A DNA stretch of 5,821 nt, taken from positions 1 to 5,821 of the forward strand of contig CALFNJ010000125.1 in assembly GCA_937902865.1 (NCBI GenBank). The letters are read 5' to 3'. Positions within the stretch are counted from its first letter, which is position 1. Each line of letters begins with the position of its first letter. Origin of the DNA: an uncultured Opitutaceae bacterium (GTDB lineage Bacteria; Verrucomicrobiota; Verrucomicrobiia; Opitutales; Opitutaceae). The notes under the pieces are model-generated. The model was not told the origin of the DNA, searched no databases, and saw nothing but the letters and a program-made list of their open reading frames with translations. Below are positions 1 through 5,414 of this stretch, one piece after another. The position numbers were made by a program, and so were the translations under genes.

Positions 1-1
1 G

Positions 2-406
2 GCCGATTACCGCCAGGTGAAGCTGATCACGCAGTTCGAGGCGTCGCCCGATATCGCGCTGACCGACGCCGCGGCGACCAAGCAGGTGGTGCTCAATCTC
101 TGCTTCAACGCGATCCACGCGGTGGAGAATCGCGAGGGTGAACGCTGGATCCGCATCGCGACGCGGAACGTGCCGGAAGGCGTGGAAGTTTCCGTCACCG
201 ACAACGGTCCCGGCATCTCGCCGGAGATTCTGCCGCGGCTGTTTCAGCCGTTTCAGACCACGAAATCGACGGGCTTCGGACTTGGGCTCGCTATTTGCAG
301 TGATATCCTTTCCGGTTTGAAGGTAACGATTGACGCGGACCGGTCTATCCCCGACCATGGTGCGACGTTCCGCGTGCACTTCCCATGTCCACCACCGTCA
401 TCCTAG
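2..406 (+). CDS. Sensor histidine kinase, C-terminal ATPase domain (5' partial)
   Basis: This is the C-terminal catalytic domain of a two-component histidine kinase, which binds ATP and phosphorylates a histidine in its dimerisation domain. The 5' end lies outside the window and the frame is open from base 2, so no start is assigned; an internal GTG at 17 is not a credible start. All HATPase_c boxes are visible: an N-box (QVVLNLCFNAIHAV, Mg-binding Asn at 107-109), a G1 box DNGPGI at 200-217, an F-box LFQPFQTTKSTG, a G2 box GFGLGLAI at 272-295 and a final GATFRV strand. By motif the domain should be active. It ends soon after the ATPase domain, so no receiver domain follows. Its last 22 bases overlap the next gene in another frame, which suggests translational coupling. 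The sensor input, membrane segments and H-box cannot be seen. The domain call is near certain; the ligand and cognate regulator are unknown. Confidence 0.93.
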   Translation, partial: ADYRQVKLITQFEASPDIALTDAAATKQVVLNLCFNAIHAVENREGERWIRIATRNVPEGVEVSVTDNGPGISPEILPRLFQPFQTTKSTGFGLGLAICSDILSGLKVTIDADRSIPDHGATFRVHFPCPPPSS

Positions 407-2181
407 CCACCACCTACCCCCAGTTAGCGGCCGCCTGGGAAGCCCAGTTTTCGCCCGAACAGCCCATCGTTCGTCTCTTCTCCGCCGGCAGTCAGTCCCT
501 GACCCAGCCGGGTTTGTCCGCAGTGGTGATTCTGGATGCGAGCGCGGAGCAGGTGCTGCCGGGAAACTTGGTGAAGTGTCCGACGATTTTTGTCGGCGAG
601 CCGCGCAGTCTGCCGTTCGAGCAGGCGCGGATGGCGGGGCGGGCGAAGGTCTATCTCAGTTACGAGGAGAGCTCGCGCCGTCTCGGTGAATTCCTGCCGC
701 TCATGGCGGAACTCGCGTCGAAGGAGTCGATGCTGGCGCTGGTCGTGGACAAGGGCCGGCGCACCGACGGATTCGGGTCGCGCTCGCCGATGCGCGTTCC
801 CGCCGCGGCGGCGGCGACGGAGACGGCGGAACTCTGGGACTTTTTGGAAGGAGCGGTCGAAAGCATCGATTCCCGCGACCGCCTGCTGGCGGAATTCCGT
901 CGGGCCTCGCGACACCTGCTGCGCGCCTCGCATGCGGTCTTTTTCCTTCGCGGCACGGAGGGCTTCCGGGCCGACCGCGGCACGTCGTTCTTCCCGGTGG
1001 ACGACCCGCTCGTGCTCTATCTTGAAAGTCATCCGGCGGTGATCGACGGCGCGAACTGGGACGGTCCCGGCGATCCGATTGCCGAGCTCGCGGTGCGCAA
1101 TCGTCTGGCGATGTGGGGGGCGCGCCTGCTGGTGCCGATTCACGACAACGGCCGCCTGCTGGGGCTGATCGCCCTCGGCGTGCGCGACGACGGACAGCCT
1201 TATGATGAAGCAGACCGGGTGCGCGCGGTGTGCGTGGCGCGGCTGCTGCGGCAGTTTTTGACCAAGGCGTCGCAGCTCGGCCGGCTGCAGGCCTTTGCGA
1301 GCCAGGCGACCCTGGGCGCCAAGTATCTTCCGAGCACGCTCATCCTCGCGCCGGATGAGGACGTGCCGCGGCATGTGCCGCTGGTGGTGCGCGATCTGAT
1401 CGGCCGCGTCCGGCGCACGCGGGAAGTGAGCCGCGCCACGCCGGGCGACGGCCAGCCGTTCCGAGCGAGCGCGGGCCTGGTCTCGGAAACGGGCGGCGTC
1501 TGGGTTTTTTGGGAAGAGGCGAGCACGGAAGTCCACGACGCCGCGAGCCGCCGCCGGGCGGTGCGGATGAATCTGTTGCGGGAACTCGCCCTGACGCTCA
1601 GCCACGAGCTGGGCAACGCGCTCGTTTCCCTCGCCATGTTCCGCCAGGTGCCGGAGATCTCGGCGGTTCCACCCTCGATGATGGCCACGATCAAGGCCGA
1701 TATCGCCAAACTCGAAGGCCTCGCGAGCCGGCTGGTCGTGATGCAGACACTCGACGAACTGACGCCGGTGAAAGTGGATCTGCGGGAAGTGGTGCAGGGC
1801 ATCGGCCAGACCCTCGGCGTCAAGGTCGAGGTCGGGCCGGATCCCGTGAGCATTTCGGCGGCGAAGGAACTGCTGGAGTTCGCGCTGCGTTCGCTCGTGG
1901 AGACGATCACCGAGAACCGCGGCGAGCTCGGCGGAAAGGATCTGAGCCTGCAGGTCCGCTCGACGGGCACCGGGAACGAGCTGACCGCGTTGCTTTCGTT
2001 GAAGGGACGGAACCTCGAGCTCGAGGGCATCCTCCCGGAGCCGGTGGTCGGCGCGGTGCCGAACCAGGGGCGCATGGGTGTCTTCCTCGCGAAGGAAATC
2101 CTGCGCCTGCATCATGGCGAGATTCACGCGGGCCCCGGCATGGAGGGAACCGAGATTCTGATTTCCGTGCGGTCTTGCTAA
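385..2181 (+). CDS. GAF-domain histidine-kinase-like protein with degenerate ATPase domain
   Basis: This is a 598-residue soluble signalling protein with no signal peptide or clear membrane segment. Residues 1-115 show alternating strands and helices like a receiver domain, with one Asp (D51) at the expected end of strand 3, but TT where the acidic pair after strand 1 should be. An Ala-rich linker (about 139-143) leads to a GAF-like sensor region at about 150-295. A dimerisation/phosphoacceptor-like helix at about 398-420 carries SHELGN (H407, E408, N411), a plausible H-box. The C-terminal part (about 490-598) resembles HATPase_c but is eroded. The N-box Asn positions align with R502 and E506, no DxGxG G1 box is present, and only a G2-like GRMGVFLAKEIL (562 onward) and the final strand remain. 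It may therefore be a scaffold, sensor or phosphoacceptor for the intact kinase encoded just upstream. The ATG at 385 overlaps that gene by 22 bases and has no Shine-Dalgarno sequence. Architecture is well supported; lack of kinase activity is inferred. Confidence 0.85.
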   Translation: MSTTVILATTYPQLAAAWEAQFSPEQPIVRLFSAGSQSLTQPGLSAVVILDASAEQVLPGNLVKCPTIFVGEPRSLPFEQARMAGRAKVYLSYEESSRRLGEFLPLMAELASKESMLALVVDKGRRTDGFGSRSPMRVPAAAAATETAELWDFLEGAVESIDSRDRLLAEFRRASRHLLRASHAVFFLRGTEGFRADRGTSFFPVDDPLVLYLESHPAVIDGANWDGPGDPIAELAVRNRLAMWGARLLVPIHDNGRLLGLIALGVRDDGQPYDEADRVRAVCVARLLRQFLTKASQLGRLQAFASQATLGAKYLPSTLILAPDEDVPRHVPLVVRDLIGRVRRTREVSRATPGDGQPFRASAGLVSETGGVWVFWEEASTEVHDAASRRRAVRMNLLRELALTLSHELGNALVSLAMFRQVPEISAVPPSMMATIKADIAKLEGLASRLVVMQTLDELTPVKVDLREVVQGIGQTLGVKVEVGPDPVSISAAKELLEFALRSLVETITENRGELGGKDLSLQVRSTGTGNELTALLSLKGRNLELEGILPEPVVGAVPNQGRMGVFLAKEILRLHHGEIHAGPGMEGTEILISVRSC

Positions 2182-2227
2182 GGACCGGCGGGCTTGCGAG
2201 AGCTGCAGTGATCAACCTACGAAACAC

Positions 2228-3145
2228 ATGAAGACCCGACAAATCACCGTCCCCCGGATTCATCAGAAGGACATGGATTTCGACCGTTTTTATGAGGAGT
2301 TCTTCAAGCCGGAACTCCCCGTCATCATCGCCGGTGTCACCGACGGCTGGGGCGCGAACACGAAGTGGAACGCCGAGGCCCTCCTGAACCAGCTGAAGGA
2401 CTCCAAAAGCACGGTGAAGCGGGCGCTCTGGTACGACAACGACGGCCAGTTCCTGAGCGAGGACTACGCAGTGCCTTCGTTCGTGTCGCGCAGCCTGGAA
2501 GCGCAATATTCCTACACCCGCGACAAGAACTGCCGCTTCTGGATCCACCCGCCGGGCAACGTCACGCCCTGGCACTACGACGGCAATTATCTCTACGTCT
2601 TCAACGTGCAGGTGAAGGGCGCGAAAGAGTGGTGGATGGTGTCGCCCGACACCCCGCTCGCCAGCTTCCCGTTCTCGAACATCACCGCGCCGTTCTACTG
2701 CCGGCAGCCGAGCCGGGAAGTGGCGTACGCGACCTTCGTCGCGGAGGAAGGCGACATGGTCTTCCTGCCGCCGCTCTGGCTGCACCGGGTGCTGACGCTG
2801 AAGAATTCGATCAATCTCAACTGGGTCGGCACCAAGAAGGGCGCCCCGACTCGCTCGAAGCTCGACGCGCGCGAGAAGGAGATTCTCAAGCTGGCGACGC
2901 TGCCGGGCTTCGCGAAGCTCATCATCCGGATGGGTGGCGCGGGCTCGATGGAATATTTCAAACAGTACGGCGGCGGCGGCTGGCCGCTGATCCGGGAACT
3001 CACGGCGGATACGTCGTCGTTGGCGGCGCTGAGCCGCGCGGCGAAGGAACTTTCCGGTGCGCTGTCGCTGCGCATGACGGACAAGGACGGCGCGAACGTC
3101 TGGAAGAAGAAGCTGACGGAGTCCGGCCCGATTCCGGTGAGCTGA
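2228..3145 (+). CDS. JmjC/cupin_8 Fe(II)- and 2-oxoglutarate-dependent oxygenase, FIH-like
   Basis: This 305-residue cytoplasmic protein belongs to the cupin_8/JmjC family, whose members hydroxylate protein side chains or small molecules using Fe(II), O2 and 2-oxoglutarate. The N-terminal PVIIAGVTDGW (31-41) is the usual family opening. The iron triad is visible as H116 and D118 in TPWHYDG and H186 in LPPLWLHRV. T113, three residues before the first His, and K133 in VKGAKEW align by eye with Thr196 and Lys214 of human FIH, which bind 2-oxoglutarate. GDMVFLP before H186 and INLNWVG after it also fit the family. The final 100 residues (about 205-305) are an extension with no recognised domain. 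The ATG at 2228 lies 46 bases after the kinase-like gene and has no clear Shine-Dalgarno sequence. The substrate cannot be read from sequence; protein hydroxylation is suggested only by the resemblance to FIH. Confidence 0.9.
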   Translation: MKTRQITVPRIHQKDMDFDRFYEEFFKPELPVIIAGVTDGWGANTKWNAEALLNQLKDSKSTVKRALWYDNDGQFLSEDYAVPSFVSRSLEAQYSYTRDKNCRFWIHPPGNVTPWHYDGNYLYVFNVQVKGAKEWWMVSPDTPLASFPFSNITAPFYCRQPSREVAYATFVAEEGDMVFLPPLWLHRVLTLKNSINLNWVGTKKGAPTRSKLDAREKEILKLATLPGFAKLIIRMGGAGSMEYFKQYGGGGWPLIRELTADTSSLAALSRAAKELSGALSLRMTDKDGANVWKKKLTESGPIPVS

Positions 3146-3184
3146 GCGCTGCCGGATGGATTTGGTGAGCGTGAAGCAGTTATC

Positions 3185-4078
3185 ATGAGCGTTTCGCAGG
3201 CCGGTTTGCTGGCGGACATCACGGCGTGGCTCGAGCAGGAGCCGCGCGTCAAATCGGCCGTATTGTTCGGCTCGAGCGCGCGGGCGCCGGAAGGGGCGGC
3301 CAAGAGCGCGGCGCGGCGCGCGGATCTCGATCTGCATCTCGTGACTCCGGTTCCGGCGGAGCTGGAACGCGTGGAATGGGCGAAGGCGGTGCCGGGACAG
3401 GCGTTTCGGCATCAGGCGGTGCGTCCTGCGACCGGCGGCGTGCGCAAGGCGACGGTGCTGTTTGCCGCCGGAGAAATCGATCTGGTGCTGGTGCCGGAGG
3501 AACCGTTTCGACTCGTCTCACGCGCGCTCGAACTCGGCCGGCATCGGGAGGATCCGCAGCTGATGGTGGCGCTCAACGAAGTGGCGACCCTGCTGCACTC
3601 GGGCTACCGCTTCCTGAAGGGAGAGCCGGAGTGGGGCGCATGCTACAAACGGATCGCAACCGAGATGCCCGGCGTGAGGCTGGGCGATGCGGAGGCGAAG
3701 GTGCTGGCCGATATTTTTCTCTGCGATCTGCTCTGGGTGCTGCAGAAGATCGATCGCGGCGAACTCGCGGCCGCGCAGCATCTGCTGCACCGCTCGCTGG
3801 CCGAGACGAATTTCCGCTACGTCCGAGAACTGCGCCTCCGCCGCGGCGAACCCCTGCTGTCCTTCGGTCTCGGCCGCAAGGTGGAGGCGATCCTGCCGCC
3901 GGAGGAACTGGCCTGGGTGCAGGTGAGCGCACGGCTCGAAGCGGATGAACTGCGCCGCGCGGCCCAGGCCTCTTTCAACGGCATGCAGGCCCTGATGACA
4001 AAGCTCGTGCCGGCATGGCGCGTGCCGGACGGCGCCAAAGCGCTGATTGTGGAATGCGGATTGCGGGTCGCGGATTGA
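3185..4078 (+). CDS. Nucleotidyltransferase, aminoglycoside 6-adenylyltransferase-like
   Basis: This 297-residue protein has the pol-beta nucleotidyltransferase fold, which transfers a nucleotide monophosphate to a small-molecule hydroxyl or a protein. The signature is LFGSSAR (27-33) followed by ADLDLHLV with metal-binding D47 and D49; the third carboxylate is D99 in GEIDLVLVPEE, matching the IDLxLxP strand of ANT(6)-type enzymes. The helical second half, including DLLWVLQKIDRGELAAA, also resembles that family, and its length is typical. The similarity supports a family-level call, not an antibiotic-resistance claim; chromosomal members often have unknown substrates. The ATG at 3185 is 39 bases after the oxygenase stop; a weak GGTGAG lies at 3164-3169, rather far upstream. 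The last codons (from about 4050) are built of GCGGATT-like units leading directly into the repeat at 4081, so the natural C-terminus may have been rewritten by repeat-derived DNA. Confidence 0.82.
   Translation: MSVSQAGLLADITAWLEQEPRVKSAVLFGSSARAPEGAAKSAARRADLDLHLVTPVPAELERVEWAKAVPGQAFRHQAVRPATGGVRKATVLFAAGEIDLVLVPEEPFRLVSRALELGRHREDPQLMVALNEVATLLHSGYRFLKGEPEWGACYKRIATEMPGVRLGDAEAKVLADIFLCDLLWVLQKIDRGELAAAQHLLHRSLAETNFRYVRELRLRRGEPLLSFGLGRKVEAILPPEELAWVQVSARLEADELRRAAQASFNGMQALMTKLVPAWRVPDGAKALIVECGLRVAD
4047..4078. repeat. Short degenerate GCGGATT-type tandem units
   Basis: The 3' end of the nucleotidyltransferase gene contains three spaced, imperfect copies of a heptamer: GCGGATT, GCGGGTC and GCGGATT. 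They end at the stop codon, two bases before the perfect inverted repeat. Tracts of this type occur as intergenic filler in some genomes, from general memory and not checked. Here the tract is read as coding sequence for the final residues ECGLRVAD. It is short enough to be chance. Confidence 0.35.
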
Positions 4079-4080
4079 AT

Positions 4081-4155
4081 GTAGGGGCGTTCCTTGCGGA
4101 CGCCCTTCTTCACGCCGCGATCACCGAACCGGGCGTCCGCAAGGAACGCCCCTAC
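4081..4155. repeat. Perfect 25-bp inverted repeat (REP-like palindrome) between convergent genes
   Basis: Bases 4081-4105 and 4131-4155 are exact reverse complements over 25 positions, separated by a 25-base loop. The element begins two bases after the stop codon of the nucleotidyltransferase gene and ends one base before the stop codon of the convergent ABC ATPase gene, so it is essentially the whole intergenic region. An RNA copy from either strand would form a very stable GC-rich hairpin. It could therefore end or shield the 3' ends of both transcripts, although no U-tract follows either arm, so classic intrinsic termination is not shown. The arms (starting GTAGGGGCGTTCC) look like a dispersed REP-type family I associate with Opitutaceae-like genomes; this is recall, not a search result. 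It encodes no protein. Confidence 0.9.
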
Positions 4156-4156
4156 G

Positions 4157-5146
4157 TCACGCCTGCGAAGTGAACAGCTCCGCGATGATGTCCTCGAGCG
4201 GGACGTCCTCGATCGTGATGTCGGCGACCGGGCCGGCGTGGAGGATTTCCTGGGACACGGCGGCGATGTTTTCACCGGGCACGGATAGGATGAACTTGCC
4301 GTCGTCGCCCCGCTTGGTTTCGCCGTAACGCGACTTCCAGCTGTCGGGAAAGGAGCCAGCCGCGGCGTCCGGACTGGGGAGGAACGTGATGATCTTTTTC
4401 CGGCTACCCGAACCGGCTTCGAGGCGGTCGAGGGCGCCATCGTAGATCTTCTTGCCCTGATGGATGACGATCACGCGCTCACACAGCTCCTTGATGTCGG
4501 CCATGTAGTGGCTGGTGAGGAGAATGGTCACGCGATGGCGACGGTTGTAATCGCGGAGAAACTGCCGGACCGCTTTCTGGGAAACGACGTCGAGTCCGAT
4601 GGTCGGCTCGTCGAGGAACAGCACGCGTGGCCGATGGAGAAGGGCGGCGATGAGCTCCATCTTCATGCGCTCGCCGAGGGAGAGCTCGCGCACCATGACG
4701 TTGAGCTTCTCGCGGACGCCGAGCAGATCGACCAGTTCGTCGAGCGTGGTGCGGTATTGCTCCTCGGAGAGGCCGTAGATGTGACGCAGGAGGAGGAAGG
4801 ACTCGATCGCGGGCAGGTCCCACCAGAGCTGGTTCTTCTGGCCGAGCACGAGGGCGAAGATGCGGCGGTAGGCGTTCTCGCGCTTGCTCGGATCGAAGCC
4901 GGCGACCCGGGCCGAGCCGCTGGTCGGATAGATCAGGCCGGAGAGCATCTTCAGCGTCGTCGTCTTGCCGGCGCCGTTGGGGCCGAGGAAGCCGACGAAC
5001 TCGCCCTCGTTGATCGTGAAATTGATGTCGTCCGCCGCGCGCGTCTCCGTGAATTCCCGGCTGAAGAGTCCGCGGACCCCGCCCCAGAAGCCGGGCCGCT
5101 TCTTGTAGGTGCGAAAGACGCGGGTCAGGTGGGAAACTTCGATCAT
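4157..5146 (-). CDS. ABC transporter ATP-binding protein (COG4586-like, ABC-2 type exporter)
   Basis: This 329-residue protein is the ATPase subunit of an ABC-2-type exporter. Counting from the ATG at 5146, it shows Walker A GPNGAGKT (55-62), Q-loop Q103 in LGQKNQLWW, the signature LSLGE (155-159), Walker B VLFLDEP (175-181), D-loop GLD (184-186) and H-loop H213. The insertion FWGGVRGLFSREF (20-32) before the core and the QKNQLWWDLP segment are typical of the uncharacterised COG4586 family. Residues about 240-329 form the family's C-terminal domain, ending in PLEDIIAELF. A TTG at 5167 would add seven residues (MFTPPFA), but the ATG gives the usual MIEVSHL opening; neither has a Shine-Dalgarno sequence. 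Family members normally sit beside two permease genes. Here the downstream neighbour is convergent and the upstream neighbour divergent, so the membrane partners must lie elsewhere. Substrate unknown. Confidence 0.92.
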   Translation of the reverse strand: MIEVSHLTRVFRTYKKRPGFWGGVRGLFSREFTETRAADDINFTINEGEFVGFLGPNGAGKTTTLKMLSGLIYPTSGSARVAGFDPSKRENAYRRIFALVLGQKNQLWWDLPAIESFLLLRHIYGLSEEQYRTTLDELVDLLGVREKLNVMVRELSLGERMKMELIAALLHRPRVLFLDEPTIGLDVVSQKAVRQFLRDYNRRHRVTILLTSHYMADIKELCERVIVIHQGKKIYDGALDRLEAGSGSRKKIITFLPSPDAAAGSFPDSWKSRYGETKRGDDGKFILSVPGENIAAVSQEILHAGPVADITIEDVPLEDIIAELFTSQA

Positions 5147-5230
5147 GGCGAAGGGCGGAGTGAACAACGAAGCGGCGAAGAAGCAAAACCTTTGGCGTTA
5201 AGGCAGTTCTTGATCTGGAAATCAGGACCA

Positions 5231-5345
5231 CGGAATTTCACCACGGAGACACAGAGACACGGAGGCTAGGGCGATCCTGCGATCGAAATTGGAATCGGAA
5301 ATCTTCCGTATCTCCGTGCCTCGGTGTCTCTGTGGTGAAATTCCG
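5231..5345. repeat. Imperfect 34-bp inverted repeat with nested hairpins (dispersed 'ETQRHG'-type palindrome)
   Basis: Arms 5231-5264 and 5312-5345 pair at 31 of 34 positions; the exceptions are an A-C mismatch, an A-G mismatch and a G-T wobble. The 47-base loop holds two further small hairpins: CGATC/GATCG (5272-5285, loop CTGC) and CGGAA/TTCCG (5296-5308, loop ATC). The whole could thus fold as a branched cruciform-like structure. The arm sequence (TTTCACCACGGAGACACAGA) is a widespread dispersed repeat in several phyla, often mistranslated as the peptide TTETQRHGG. Recognition of the family is from memory. It lies between the divergent starts of the ABC ATPase and the lipoprotein, 84 bases from the first and 69 from the second. 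Confidence 0.88.
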
Positions 5346-5378
5346 AAAAAGGGGCCGTTTGGTGTTACGTCGACAAGT

Positions 5379-5404
5379 TTGACGCGCCCGGTGACGTCTA
5401 TACA
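5379..5404 (+). promoter_or_regulatory. Possible promoter for the lipoprotein gene
   Basis: TTGACG (5379-5384) resembles a -35 box and TATACA (5399-5404) a -10 box. The 14-base spacer is shorter than the usual 16-18, which weakens the call. If real, transcription would start only a few bases before the ATG at 5415, giving an almost leaderless mRNA; this agrees with the absence of a Shine-Dalgarno sequence there. Confidence 0.25.
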
Positions 5405-5414
5405 CCTACGCGCC

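Noticed and set aside
424..2127. A 567-residue open frame on the - strand opposite the kinase-like gene
   Set aside because: It is Arg/His/Gln-rich with no recognisable domain, and the + strand frame has clear GAF and H-box features. Long antisense frames are expected in GC-rich DNA.
1907..3412. A 501-residue open frame on the - strand opposite the oxygenase gene
   Set aside because: Composition is typical of a shadow frame, and it spans the ends of three well-supported + strand genes.
4081..4155. Classic Rho-independent terminator
   Set aside because: The stem is strong, but no run of U follows on either strand and the 25-base loop is long. It is reported as a repeat with possible termination or mRNA-end function only.
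5147..5167. Upstream TTG start for the ABC ATPase
   Set aside because: It would add MFTPPFA, which is not typical of the family; the ATG at 5146 begins the conserved MIEVSHL segment and is the better start.
4460..5269. A 269-residue + strand frame opposite the ABC ATPase
   Set aside because: It is antisense to all the ATPase motifs, and its C-terminus (FTTETQRHGG) is the familiar mistranslation of the palindromic repeat.
4081..5345. The two inverted repeats as ends of one composite mobile element carrying the ABC gene
   Set aside because: The two palindromes are unrelated in sequence, no target-site duplication is visible, and no transposase is encoded between them.
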